From: Bisporella sp. PMI_857
Taxonomy: Eukaryota > Ascomycota > Leotiomycetes > Helotiales > Helotiaceae
Direction: 5' to 3'
NCBI GenBank assembly: GCA_021307315.1
Contig: JAJSPD010000025.1
Location: 434,001 to 498,000, forward strand
DNA: 64,000 bases
Shown here: positions 35,917 through 48,110 of the stretch, in pieces
Numbering within the stretch: position 1 is the first letter of the stretch
How the letters are laid out: the number at the start of each line of letters is the position of its first letter
Position numbers and translations under genes: made by a program
The notes under the pieces: generated by a model
What the model was told of the DNA's origin: nothing
What the model saw: the letters and a program-made list of their open reading frames with translations, nothing else
The model's database searches: none

Positions 35917-36936
35917 AACTTGAGGATTCAAGACATTTGTTAGAACTCGTTGGCAATGGCTTTGTTTAGTTTCACAAGATACCAACACGGCCATTTTGTC
36001 TAACTACTTTGGAAGCAAGTACACTTTTAGAGTCGGCCGCCATGTCTCAGCTTGTCACGTGCTAGCTTCTAGCTGGCTGAGCGAAACTGTGGCAAGCTCT
36101 TCATTCTCTCATTGATAGTATGTTGATTGCTTGCCATTGATCTACCGAAGTATGCACAAGTACTTTGGTATTCAAATTTCCTATAGAATCCTGTGTTAGG
36201 AGCCACCAGGCATAAGATGCCGTTGAGCAGGTTCCTGCTGTTAGTGGTCCAGACACGGGGTTAGACATCAATTTCCTTCGATCAATACCTTTATTTATAA
36301 TCTGGAGTCTCTCAATGAAGGTCTTGCTCGCTGAGTTTGCCAACGCGGCCTGTCCATCAGCCAGAGAAAGTGACAGGAGCCATTTCATCCTTCACAGAAG
36401 TCGTGTCATAGGGATGCCTGCCTCTCTTTAAGCGACGCCATATGCTAAGCTGACTACGTCATAAAATTGAAGTATATCCAATCCAGCTTGCACTAAACGC
36501 ATTGTACTCCAAGACCGAATATAATCGAACTATCGGCATTCGTAGACCTAATTCAGTTTTACAGATTTCTGCATTGGTGGGTAGCAGTGCCCGGTCCTTA
36601 CGGAGTTAATCCGCGATAACTCCACTCCTCTCAGCTCACCAATGAATGCTCGTGAGCAGTGGACATATGAGTTAGTCAACATGATGACTTCAAAGTCATG
36701 TTCACTTAAGGAGACATGTAATAGACGAGACTGCGTTGCTGATTGGACGTGGTTCGGCGTTCCTTAAGAGTGAAGAGTCGATCACAGAAACGCCGAATAG
36801 TACCCGTACGCCACAAGTTAAGCAACATCATTATATATGTATTGGGCAGTAGCCTTGAAGTGAGAGAAAAGTTAAGACAAGCACTTCCTATCATCAATAG
36901 AAGAAGACGAAACGAAAAATACTGCTTGACTCCACA
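35917..36936. other. Intergenic, divergent promoter region
   Basis: About 1 kb between the leftward thioesterase and the rightward SDR. A 95-codon leftward ATG frame (36388-36101) has no recognisable motif and is not called. Confidence 0.45.
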
Positions 36937-37748
36937 ATGTCGGACAAAAAAGTCGTACTCATAACCGGTAAGTACTTGGGTTGTTCAGAAACATGCAATA
37001 GGTGATTAACCCCAAGGCAGGTGCGAATGGAGGAATCGGCTATTTGACTGCTGAAGCCATTGCTACAGAATCGTTGAAGTACCATGTCCTTGTTGGAAGT
37101 CGTTCCTTAGATAAAGGGAAAGGGGCAGTTGCAGAATTGCAGACCAAATCCCTGGAGGGGTCGGTGTCTCTGCTCCAACTCGACGTCACTGACCAAGCAT
37201 CTATCGAGAACGCAGTTGCCACAATCGCGAGAGACTATGGTCGCCTCGATGTCCTGATCAATAATGCTGGCGTCTCCAGTTCCTCCCCAGAATATGTCCA
37301 GCAACTCCATATCAATTTCGAAACAAACGTTTTTGGTCCCGCCCTTGTCACGACAGCATTTCTGCCTCTGCTCCAGAAATCGGAAGATGCCCGTATCATC
37401 TACCTTACCAGTAGTCTTGGCTCGATCGCCCTGCGGCTTGATACCAGTAACCCAGGTTACCAAGCGCAGTTTACTGCATATAGAATGAGTAAAGCGGCAC
37501 TCAATATGCTCATGGCATGCAATAAACAAGAATTTGAGGGCAAGAGGTTGGCAATCAAAGGATGGGCTTTTTGTCCTGGCTATGTAAAGACAGGACTTGG
37601 AAATGATGATCCTGAGGAGGCGAAGAGGAAGGCTCAGTGGGCGGGAGACGCACATGTGAGTGCGGAAGGGTTGAAAGATATAGTTTTTGGTAAGAGAGAT
37701 GCGGAGGTTTGGCAGTTCGTCCATAAAGATGGTACCTATCCGTGGTAG
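36937..37748 (+). CDS. Short-chain dehydrogenase, carbonyl-reductase-like
   Basis: NADPH-type SDR of 252 aa related to carbonyl reductases. Exon 1 (36937-36967) is only 31 nt and encodes MSDKKVVLIT; a GTAAGT donor and GGCAG acceptor lead in phase 1 to exon 2 (37021-37748), which completes the TGANGGIG cofactor motif. Further motifs: LLQLDVTD (Asp near adenine), DVLINNAGV, IIYLTSSLGS (catalytic Ser), AYRMSKAALN (catalytic Tyr and Lys, YxxxK), and WAFCPGYVKTGLG. Substrate is not evident. It converges on the permease gene at 38011-39815. Confidence 0.92.
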
Positions 37749-38010
37749 AATCGAGCTTAGATGCCGCATTGTCAAGCTATATCAAGCAAATTTTCTCAAT
37801 GCACCATATACACCTGTCACAATGGCCAAGAGAGACAAGATGCGGATTATAAATAGTTTGAATATTCGTAAAAACCTACTCGTCCCCGGAATAGCATCAT
37901 TAAAAGGGTACTTTGAAGCCAAGCTTGATGTAGTAAAAGCTTTGGTACAATAAGAATGAGTGTATACACCAGGTTCTACCACGCCCTCGTCTCTCCCCCA
38001 CATTGATCGG

Positions 38011-39815
38011 CTAAAGTGCATATCTGAAGAAGGCCTACATGGCAAGAATTAATCACCTAGTAACCAAGCCGATGGAGAGGGCTATACTCACATTCTGCTT
38101 GTCCGTTGCATCTTCAAAACCTTGTATACGACTTTCTTCCTTGAGCGCCTCGATTTCTGCCTCACTCTTTCCTACCAATGCTGCATCACGCTTCTTGTTC
38201 TCAATCAAGTAGAGATATCGCAATACTTGATTAAAAGCAAAATTTAGAACGAAGCCTACAAGCATTGCCACGATCCCTCCGTGATATTGTGGGGCTTGAT
38301 TTGCTTTGAAGCATTGGGGACCAACAATCTGACCAACGCAGTACATCACGAAGACCATGGCATTTGATGTACTGCGCTTAGTTGTACCTGCGATATTTGT
38401 GGAAAGCAAGCCCAGCAGAACCATGAAACCTGTTGGGTATGAGGCGAGCAGCCAGACGCCGACAAGTCTACCCCATTTATTGGTGACGTCTAGTTGGTTA
38501 ATCAGGACTGTGCCCACGATTGGGGGAAGCATAGCTACGGAGCCAACGATCAGGCGCGCATTTGGAAGCTTTGTCTGCGCCCAGCCACCAAGCAATGTGC
38601 AGACGGCTTGGAGGAAAGAGAGCGGCATGTTCATAAGTGAAGTTTCCAACGCCGTGAAGCCGAAGTTCCTGATGATTATAGAACCGAAACTCAACCCTCC
38701 AGAAGCGACGGCATTGACAAAGGATATAAGAGCTAAGAGGATGACCTTAGGGTCTGTAAAAGCCTCGATAATCTGTGCCTTGTCAAACTTCCGAGTCTTG
38801 GTTCCAGTCTTATTCTCAATGACTCTTTGAACAGCAACAACACGTTCTTCTGGTGTGAGCCATTTGGCAGTAGCGGGGTTATCAGGAATAACCAAAAGGA
38901 AGACGATTCCCCAGAGAATCGTAAATCCTCCAAGAATAATATAGATCAGCTTCCATGTGGAGATTGAAGCGTCAATATGACCAATACCAAATGTTAGAAT
39001 TCCTCCAATGGTACCAAATAGACCCATAAAAGAAATCCACAAGGGGCCACGGGATGCTTGTTCTTGCCGAGTCCACCAAAGTCCGGTTATAGCTACAAAG
39101 CCAGGGGATATGGTAGCTTCGAAGACACCCAACAGAAACCGGACTGTTGCAAGACCCGCGAAAGAACTGCATGCTGCCGTCAGGAGAAGAATGCTGGCCC
39201 ATGCGATGATGTTTACTATAAGTATCAACAAGTTTCTTGATGAAGAATAGGATACTCACTGCCTAAAAACTTGGAAATAGGAAGGCGTTGTAATAATGCC
39301 ACGCCAGGATACTCCGCGAAAAGGTAACCGAAATAGAAAATTGAGCTGAGACATATCTATGTTACTATCGATTCTCCTCGTGTTCTAGTATCAACTTACG
39401 ATGCCCAGGAATAATCTTGGCCCTTTAAGTTGTTGTCGGGTATGATACCAAAGACGCTTGAGTAGCCCAGTGATGTTTTGTCCAAAAACTGCAGACCTTC
39501 AAGTTATCAGCTATCATGACACATTATATAGTCAGGTTGTTACATACCATAAGTAATACAAAGAATGGGCAAGATATAGAGGTCGATTTTCTTCAGAACC
39601 CTCTTGGCAATCTGCGCTTCCGCTGGTCCACTTTCCAAAGCCTTGACAGCGACTTCGCCGGCTTCATCGTTAATGCGGAACTCTGATTTAGTTAAGTCTG
39701 GTGTTTCTGTCCGAGTCACTGGATCGATCTTCGCATCCACAGGAATTGCCTGCTTGTCATCTGAGGGAACCACCTCAGGCGCGGTAAAAGGAGAAATCTC
39801 ATTAGGTGCGCCCAT
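38011..39815 (-). CDS. MFS permease, allantoate/Dal5-like (anion:cation symporter family)
   Basis: Major facilitator of 532 aa in the fungal Dal5-like group, which imports allantoate, ureidosuccinate, dipeptides or vitamins. Five exons (39815-39548, 39496-39400, 39345-39260, 39215-38092, 38034-38011), all in phase, the last only 24 nt. Family landmarks: RVLKKIDLYILPILCITYG (TM1), LQFLDKTSLGYSSVFGI, SIFYFGYLFAEYPGVALLQR, FLLGVFEATISPGF, FLLVIPDNPATAKWLTPEER, and the ending DATDKQNAFFRYAL, which matches the conserved C-terminus of this family. The start is the ATG at MGAPNEIS; an upstream in-frame extension lacks support. It is transcribed away from the M20 peptidase with about 630 bp between starts. 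Specificity cannot be read from sequence. Confidence 0.92.
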
Positions 39816-40441
39816 TTTGATGGTATCTGAGAGAGCTGGAAGCTGAAACGATGAGAACAGGCCAAAGTGATATACTGAGACTATAATAACAGAAAGAGAT
39901 AAGCACGACAAGCACTACGAAGGCGCCCGAATGCCTATCGCCGGCCGAGACCTACTAGACCTTTGGCTCTCCACTTGGAGGCCATGAAATGGTGAAAGAA
40001 GATTAACTTCTTGTCAATCTCGTTATCCCTCTCCCCAAGAATGGGGTTGATCCATCGGAAGTCGCCTTGCGCTTTCAGATGTACAAGGTAAGTACAAGTC
40101 AACGGCCACTCTAACCACATCAATCATATAAATAGAGTATAATAACTACATTGCCAAGCATTATTATCTTCGAAGTTTTGTTGACAAATATTGAATTACG
40201 TTCTGGAGAGACTTTGCGGAGTGGGGTAGATTCTTACGCTTTAAGCCCCACATATACTACATCGGAGTGTACCTCTATAACCCCCAACCTTGAGCGACAC
40301 CTCATGCTTCTTGGTATTTAGCCTAGCTGCTTTTATTTTATTGAGAAGGGTGATTGGAGCGCGATCCACGGGGATCACTCTCGAGTCTTCAGTGAACTGC
40401 TCGCTCCTAACACACACCTTTCATTCCAGAGATATATCATA
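39816..40441. promoter_or_regulatory. Shared divergent promoter of permease and peptidase
   Basis: The 626-bp interval between two divergent start codons has no other gene, so both promoters must lie here. Two HGATAR sites (about 39897-39903 and 40164-40169) are present, but about two are expected by chance, so nitrogen (GATA-factor) control is only a suggestion. Confidence 0.45.
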
Positions 40442-41980
40442 ATGCGTTGCCTTACTACTGTCAATTTGGAGGATGAGGACTACATTCTAGTATCTGATGC
40501 TGATGTTGGGAGCCCACAACCTGAATACACAGCCTCAACCCCAATATGTGAGTCAAGGCAATACCTCAGAAGTGTATGAACAACATCTGACCACTGATAT
40601 GATAGCTTCTAACCCAGACTATCTCCCATTTGTTGATGCATATGTGGACTCTATCAGCTCAATCCTCCGTCCTATCAGCCTCAAGATACACGATAATCCA
40701 GAACTTAACTTCAAAGAATATATTGCCCATGAAACTCTAGTCAGCTTCCTCAAAACGCGAAAAGGTTGGAAAGTCACCCCCTCGGCGTACGGAATCGAAA
40801 CTGCTTTTATTGCCGTCTATGACAGTGGCAAAAAGGGGCCAGTTGTAAGTTATAATGCTGAATATGGTCTGTAAACCTAATGCATAGCTCTAGACGCCTA
40901 CTAACAACAACTTATAGACGCACTCGTAGAAATTGGTCATGCATGTGGACACAATCTGATAGCAATAGGCTCCGTAGGCGCAGCGCTTGCTGCAGCGGCC
41001 GCTATTACCAAATTCTCTCTTCCTGGAAAAATTGTGCTTTTCGGGACACCAGCCGAAGAAGGAGGTGGCGGCAAGATCAAGCTACTGGATGCGGGAGCAT
41101 ATTCTGATCACAAAGTCGATATCAGCCTCATCTCACATCCTGGACCAGCCCGAGATGCTGCGTTGGTGAGAACTACCGCGTATACTCAGTTTAAGGTTGA
41201 GTACTTTGGTAAAGAGGCTCATGCGGCCGCTGCACCTTGGAATGGCATAAATGCTCTGGATGCTCTGAGTAAGTTGGTAGCCTAAAGTTGGGACATACTC
41301 TATTGAAAATCTCCCATGGTTGTGGTATATATTGGCATGTTCTCATAGACAGAGTCACTGACTAGGTGTCTTTAGTCACTGCGTACAATGCATTAAGTGT
41401 GTTACGACAGCAAACTATGCCTGGAGATATTATCCAGGGTTATATTACTGATGGGGGAATTGCACCGAACATTATCCATGCCTATGCAGCTGGCCTATTC
41501 GTTGCCCGTGCGTTGACTAAGAAGAGACTGGAAGTGCTTAAAAAGAAAGTAGAGAGGTGTTTCGAAGCAGGAGCTGAGGCTACAGGTGCAACCTTGAAGC
41601 TCACCCCATTGATGGGTTATGATGATGTCGCCCCAAATCGAGTTTTAGGACGACTCTGTCGTAATGCATTTAACGCACTCGGAGGAGACATATTGCCACC
41701 AGAACTAGATATCATTCAGGGAGCGACACAGGCAAGCTCTGACCAAGGAAATGTGTCATATGCGATGCCAAGCTTGAGCCTGGGATTCCGGATCGACTGT
41801 GAAGAGGGAAATCATAACCCGAAATTCACCGAAGCGGCGAGGACGATGCAAGCTCATGTTGCGACAATGAGAGTCGCAAAAGCGTTGGCATTGACGGGTC
41901 TGGAGATCCTGACGGATGAGAATGCTTTGACCGAAGCAAAGAAGGAATTCAAGGAGATGTTGGAGAATGAGGATTTGTAG
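40442..41980 (+). CDS. M20 family metallopeptidase/amidohydrolase (PM20D2-like)
   Basis: Zinc-dependent M20 peptidase of 440 aa, similar to dipeptidases/amidohydrolases that split short peptides or N-acyl amino acids. Four exons: 40442-40547, 40606-40866, 40918-41268, 41376-41980, all in phase. Zinc-site motifs: GHACGHN (residues about 128-134), GTPAEEGGGGK with the catalytic Glu pair, and SHPG. The dimerisation domain contains YFGKEAHAAAAPWNGINALDAL and YITDGGIAPNIIHAYAAGLFVA; SSDQGNVSYAMPSL is the final metal-site block. I start at ATG 40442 because it reaches a perfect GTGAGT donor and splices in phase to SSNPDYLPFVDAY; an ATG at 40497 in the other frame runs through the intron and is less likely. 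Divergent from the Dal5-like permease, so peptide or amide uptake plus hydrolysis is a plausible pairing. Confidence 0.9.
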
Positions 41981-42353
41981 ACGCAATAAAAATGGGTTCA
42001 GTTCGGAAAATGCAACATCAGCTTAGATGGATAGACCGTATATGTAGTAGCGACCAATAATACTTGGAGATTTGGTTTTATTGAATATGTCACGTCAATG
42101 ATATTGTTGAGTGAAACCCTCCCCCCAAAAAAACCTCAATTATTTTTTGGTTCGACATGAAATATCGGTCCTAAAAACCAGCCTGCTTTTCCAAGAGAAC
42201 AGTGCAGGCTTGGCTTTAAAGACGAAACGCACAGTACTTCGTAAGTTTAAACGAGTAGACAATGCCAAATCCGCCAAGACTCGAATAGGTTTTTTGACGC
42301 TGTTTGATACGATCCTTGTTGACTTGGAGTGGAACGAGCGCCGAAACTTTTAA

Positions 42354-42388
42354 AATGATGATGATGATGATGATGATTGATGATGATT
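42354..42388. repeat. GAT trinucleotide microsatellite
   Basis: Roughly ten GAT/ATG units with one interruption in the 3' region of the M20 peptidase gene. Confidence 0.9.
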
Positions 42389-42615
42389 CTATTTAACGCC
42401 TCGGCGTAGAATATCCTAAGTCAAACTACTTGGCCTCCAAAAATGAAGATAGGGCGCTAAGGGCCTAGCACCCTTAGATTAAGATTCTAGTTACAAGTAT
42501 GGACATTTGTACTTTGCCAAGGTACGTCCAAAAAGATCGATGCTAGCGTTATTCCCTAAATGCTAGACATAAGTAGGTTCGAGAGCGTGCGCATTCGCTG
42601 TGCTAAGCACAAACT

Positions 42616-42660
42616 AAGGGAAAACCTCGTAGGGAAAACCTCGTAGGGGAAACCTTAGAA
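42616..42660. repeat. Short tandem repeat, 14-bp unit
   Basis: The unit GGGAAAACCTCGTA occurs twice in tandem, followed by a diverged third copy (GGGGAAACCTTA). Confidence 0.8.
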
Positions 42661-44889
42661 ACACGGTCTTCACTTCAGGCGCCGTCCTCTTCGCGCTGCC
42701 CTCAAAATGATCGTACAGTGTCGGCATTGAATCACGTGTTGTTCTTCACAGCACGCAATGGCGTGTGTATCACTTTAGCTTAGAATCCGAACCTATTTGG
42801 ATTTGTGACAGCCAGTGTACATGACAGCTTTTGATTTAATTTCTATTAAAAAGATCTAAAATGAAATCAAGAAATATATTAAAAAGAATTACTCTAAGGT
42901 TTACAGATAATATCAAGATTGTCACATAATTATCACGTGGCATCATACTATCCCTATTGAGGACCAGCAACACGTGACATATACCTATTTCTAAAGGAGA
43001 TTCATTCGAGCTCCACTTTCCCTCTTTAGTTTAGTATTCTAGTAATAGAACCACTCTATTAGCCGCACCTATAGTGCCAGAGATTTGGCTTCGTGACATC
43101 AGTTAACATACTACTATTCAAAAGTTAGTTAAAGGCATAGGTAATAGCAGTGACTCTAGAAGGTGTAGAATATTGAGAATTTGACTTAAAGTCAGTATTG
43201 CTAAGCATTTTAAGTAGCAAATTACCTACCACTAATAATTTTTGACACATTCCCGGATATGCTTGGCATACGCGTGACCTTTGAAAAATAGGGGTCGGCC
43301 CGATGTCTTGGTATTGACATATCTATTTTGGGTATATCAGCACAACGTCCTTCTGAAATTTTCTTGGTATTGCCAATTAAGATACACCCTACGGTGTTCT
43401 TCGCGGCCCGGGACTGTGATCGTAACAACTTTGGCCCTGTACGAAAGTATGCGATGCTAGCTATGGGACATTCCATCACGCGCTTTCTACTAAAGAGATA
43501 AGGGAGTCCAAAGCCTCCAGGTACATCTTATCGGATGTCAGCAAGACCTTAGCTTGTTTCTGCATATACGCAGGTTCATAGATTCAGTTTTCTACCCTGT
43601 TTGCGGGAGAGCTGTCTTCACCCCCAAAAACCCCCCCTGTTAAAACCCCAGCTAAGACATTACAAGGCAGAAAATGCAACCTCCGTACTATGAGGGCAGG
43701 ACAAGCTCAAACAATTTCTAAGCCTGTTCTCTGGATTACCTTTATGAACGCAACGTTGTTACATTACTGCAAGCACCTGACTCATTCCTCGCTGCCACCC
43801 ACTTGTTATACCTTTGGCAATTCGAACCGAAGGAGAGACTTGCAGCCAGAGAGTTCGCCCGTCTTTTGTCAACTTTTTTGTCAATCTTTTTGATTTTAAA
43901 CACCTTTAGTGTAATCACAACCAGGGGTTGAAAGATCGCCTCACTGATCTTCATTTCAGACGTGTAGTTTCTATCTACAATAAAAAGTTGCCGGTTTCTG
44001 AACATAAAGCCAACTCAAATTTAATAGATACGGTAAAATAGTCCTTTCCACCTCCTTCTTTATATAGCTATTGAAGGCGTAATTATAGTATTTCTATGAT
44101 AAGGTAAGAAATGTATCTTCTGTGGTTAATTTTTAATATATGAGGCGGGTAAAAGAAGGAGAAGAGAGAGGGGTACCTTAGAGGGAAACTGCGGCATTAT
44201 TGATTCTCAACGTCTTATACAAAGTGGAATCAGCGAGGGTGGGTACAAAAAGGATAGAAAAAATTGTAGGGATAGTTATAAGAAAGGTAAATATTAATAC
44301 TTTAATTAAAGTATTAAATATCTTCCGCATCTTCTTCGGCCCCAATATAATAAATTTATTAAAATATTTTTTATATAGTAATAATAAAATAATTATCGAC
44401 AATATCAACAATATTCTTATCACAAATTGGATACAGTTGCTATAATAAAAAGTAATAGTATTACAGTTGTACAGTGGAAAACACATAAATATTGGTGTAG
44501 CAGGTTGCTCCTTTCCATGCAAATTATAGATTATTACGCCTTATACAAAGCAAAAGGTCCTGTTGCCCCGCATGTTCTTCCCCTATAACACACCCCGGAT
44601 TAACCTTCATTAAAATGGGGAACCTTTTTTGAGACAGCTTCCAATGCAAGAGTTATAATCCGGTCGGATATAAGTCACTCAGTCACGACTCGGCATGAGG
44701 ATGCTGTCCATATCTCCCCCAGGTGACGCTTCAACCCAACCGCCAATTGGCCAACCTCTCTGCACTGTCATTAGGATATACTTTTCTTCAAACTAAACCC
44801 GGCCCGATGCTCGCAACGCTATACCGGTAGCTCTCTTAGTGGCCCATGGCAATGATTAAGAGCTAACTAGGGGATCTATACCTCCCTAC

Positions 44890-44896
44890 TATAAAA
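44890..44896 (+). promoter_or_regulatory. TATA box of the AsaB-like gene
   Basis: TATAAAA in a pyrimidine-rich context 94 bp before the ATG at 44990, a normal distance for fungal promoters. It stands out because most genes here lack such a match. Confidence 0.5.
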
Positions 44897-44989
44897 TGCT
44901 CCTAGTAGAACCGTGCCTTCCCATCATCAATCCCTCTGTCCCGTCGTAGTCTTCCATTAAGAAATATTTTATCTTTGCAGCTCTACATC

Positions 44990-45920
44990 ATGTCCCCGTC
45001 GGCTGCACCACCCGGGGTCTGGACAAAGGTTATCTATAGAAAACCACCTCCATCGCCGGAATTCCTGGATACTCCACTCAACCTATATAGCGATGCTGAA
45101 AACTTCAGGGACGAACGCGAAGTCTTTGTCCGTGACGTCCGATCTGAGGTGGATAGATTCACGATAGCAAAGGACGGGCTTGCATTCCTGAAGGATCCAG
45201 TCGACATCAAGGACTGGGAGGATGAGGCCGAAGTCCGGGAGGTGTTGCTGAGGGAGACGCCCGAGTTGATCAAGAGACAGTAAACAACTCGATCCCCATT
45301 GCAATGTATTCCTGCAACCGTTGCAGCAACTAACCCACCCCATTAGTTTCAGTGCCAAGAGGGTCCATGTCACCGTCGAGCGTATACGACACTCGGACTC
45401 GAGCGGCGTCAAGACAGACACCACGCCCGTCTTCGCCATCCATACTGACGCGACTCCCAAGAGCGGCTTAGAGCTGCTACATCGCAGTCTACCCAAGATA
45501 GATCCGGTACCAGAAGCCTTACCCCCAAAGGCACGCGTCCTCTTGGTGAACGTATGGAGACCCCTCAAAACAATTACCCGCGATCCCCTCGCTTTCCTAG
45601 TCCCTGGCAGCATCAAGGCCGAGGAACGGCACGCGCAGATTTTCTCACGGCCTGCGGAGACTTTCAACGTGTTTGGAAAGCCCGTGGGGGATTACTGGCT
45701 TGATACGGCGTCGTATGGCGACCAGCACGAGTGGGTGTTTCTCGGGCATCAGCAGAGGGATGAGCCAGTCATGTTCCTCCAGTGGGACAGTGATGGAGTT
45801 GGAGACAAGTTCGAGTCAAAGATGAGTGTGTTTCACACTTGTTTTGAGAATCTAGAGTATGTCAATGACCCGGACAGAGCGAGCATGGAGCTTAAGTGTC
45901 TTGTTTTCTTTGAAGATTAG
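44990..45920 (+). CDS. AsaB/GA4-desaturase-like hydroxylase/desaturase family protein
   Basis: Resembles the fungal family that includes AsaB (aspergillic acid pathway) and gibberellin GA4 desaturase, common tailoring enzymes in secondary metabolism. Two exons (44990-45279, 45347-45920) join in phase 2 across a 67-nt intron with a CTAAC branch, giving 287 aa. Family blocks: FTIAKDGLAFLKDPVDIKDW near the N-terminus, VLLVNVWRPLKTITRDPLAF, HEWVFLGHQQRDEPVMFLQWDS and the ending VFHTCFENL. Several His and Asp residues could be metal ligands, but I cannot assign them. The coding sequence is visibly GC-richer than its neighbours (one 60-nt stretch near 45360 is about 60% G+C) and sits alone between gene-poor flanks, compatible with transfer or a remnant of a metabolite cluster; no other cluster gene is seen. 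Confidence 0.8.
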
Positions 45921-48110
45921 GGTGAGCAAGATATTGAGGATAAGGGCAAGCGGCTGTTGAGCTATTATAATAATAGACAGTATAGGAAGTGTTAGCTGAG
46001 CCATATACACTGGCTGTCTTGTTTCGCTGTGACCGCTTGAAGTTATTCACGAACAGGAGAGCTATAGTAGCGTGCTCCACTAGGAGATACGCTACGGCCA
46101 CGATTCCTCTCTTATGAAACGGCTACGCCTATTGGCCAATTTTAGCTTAGTAATCTTTTAGCGCTGTTACCTCTACTTATTATTCTGTAGATAGATTCTA
46201 TTCTGGCTCTTCAAGTAATTGGATATACCCTATTCGATGCTATTACCTCCATATCACAAGGCCTAGTTAGAGGCTTGACATACCTCCTTCATTATGAGAG
46301 ACACGGGGTTTACCTCACCCCAGTTCTCGTCCATCTTCCTCCGTATTCTTTGATGCTGATAAGGAGTATCCCCGTGCGGAGCCACAAGAATGCCAGGCTG
46401 GAGGTTCGGAATAAGTGGAGTAGGGTCAACGGGAGGTCAATTTGTTAATAATGCGTGGCTACAGTCAAGCCTGGCAATCTGATTAGCTGTAGTCGAGGTG
46501 GTAGCTGATCTAGGCGGTATGCGCGATCGAGGTTGATTAGAAGAGATTCAATTAACTGAGCTGCCACCAAATCGACAGCTTGTGGGCTGTATTTGTGCCT
46601 TACAGCGTTTCTAAAAATATCCTGTTTTATAACATAGCCTGAGTGTAGGGGATAGATTAATTTCAGTGTGAGAAATGATTTGATTACTTGGTTGCTGAAT
46701 CCATTAATCAAAATCAAATCAGTTATCATTATTACTTGATTACTGACTGATTAGGCGGGCGGTTAGTCGAATTAGGAAGGCGGTAACGAATTTTGCTAAG
46801 CAGAATGCTAGAAGTACTAATAGTTCAAGTTTTTATTAACTATACAAAAGCTTTATAGTAGCTTTACTATAACAAAATTTAATAGTTATAGCCAATTTGA
46901 AATAAAGTTAACAAAAAGTAATTTTTTTTTAAATAAACATTAATTTATTATTATTTAAAAAAGAGTCGATTACTGCTTTGATGTAAGGTGCTGGAAACTT
47001 ATCTCTGCCCCTTCTACTACGTCCCGAGTCTCCTACTTATACCCTCCGTACCCCTGGCAACTCCCTCATTGCCCCTTAGCACGTGATATGATGACATCCT
47101 AGACTCGCCAATAAGTGTTCAGCATTTGTCCTCGGCACAGATGCTCCGCTGCTAATAGTTTGGCTCTGTGCTTGCTCGTAACACATCGTAGGATGTGGAA
47201 AAGAAATTGCCAAACAATCACAGCGGTTCAATGTACCAAATTTGATGATACATTTAAGAAAGTGTTTTTATTTGGTAGCAGCTGTAATTCTGAGGGTTTT
47301 TGACGAAATGATCTTCTTGTTCATCCTCGAAGTTGGGGAAGTCGGCAAAGGACCAGCCACCTAGTGTTGCAGTCGAAAATATTTTAGGGAAGCACGGTAA
47401 TTGAAGTTTCAGCAACTTTTTTTGCTTCTGTACGGAATTCCTATGCTTATATGCGGGTAATTTGACGTTCAGATGAGCACCCAAGGAGTGACAAGCGTCG
47501 AATCGTTCACTTACTTGTAAATGGCCCCCACAAAGCTTCCATATTTAATGCCAAGACATTATTTTTAGTCAAACTTCAAGCTGGTGTTCAGACTGCTGTT
47601 TGCAGGCAGTCTTTTTCTCACCGCTTCCGCCTAAAATAATAGGTGTACGAAGCATAGTCAAGAAAAATATTCTGCTTCATGATAGGTGTACATAGCCAAA
47701 TATGAGTGAAAGTGGTGAGACAAAGATTACCCTGGACACCTTCGTAGTTACCGGAAGATGCACAGTTTAAGTGATAGGGGCAAAGCAAAGCGGAAGCGAT
47801 CCAGTGGTATGCAGCCTCAGAAGCCACAAGCATCACGAAAGATCTTGGCTTCGTGCGGCTGATGATGGACGTCTCAAGATTGGATAGGAACGCCATTTTT
47901 GTTGGACAACTGGATAAAGCTGTCCGTATAGAGTTTAGAGCTGACATTGAGCAGGGGAAAGCAGAGCTGGCACCAGAGAGGGGCAGGGAAGACACTAGTC
48001 GTCCTCTATATTTCCTTTTCTGGGCCATGACTTCTCTTTCTCTCCTTTGGCCAGGACGGATTAAGTGGATGGACAAAACGGCGCAAGCAATACCGCCGTG
48101 AACGTTGAGG
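45921..48110. other. Gene-poor AT-rich island, right part
   Basis: About 2.2 kb without a recognisable gene. The stretch about 46730-46980 is very AT-rich. A leftward 94-codon frame (46729-46445) and a long leftward frame (48172-47618) overlapping the next promoter show no family motifs. Possibly decayed repeat DNA; not assignable by eye. Confidence 0.5.

Larger units (their letters stand above)
41981..44989. other. Gene-poor AT-rich island, left part
   Basis: About 3 kb with no recognisable gene. It holds a GAT microsatellite (42354-42388), a short tandem repeat (about 42616-42660), and an AT-rich stretch (about 44090-44460). Frames such as 43479-43222 (-) and 44522-44178 (-) look like by-products of base composition. 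No transposase or inverted repeat ends were recognised. Confidence 0.5.

Noticed and set aside
39816..40441. GATA-factor sites as proof of nitrogen regulation
   Set aside because: Two HGATAR matches in 626 bp is what chance predicts on two strands.
44178..44522. Hydrophobic 114-codon leftward ORF
   Set aside because: Hydrophobicity follows from AT-rich composition; no family motif or splice support.
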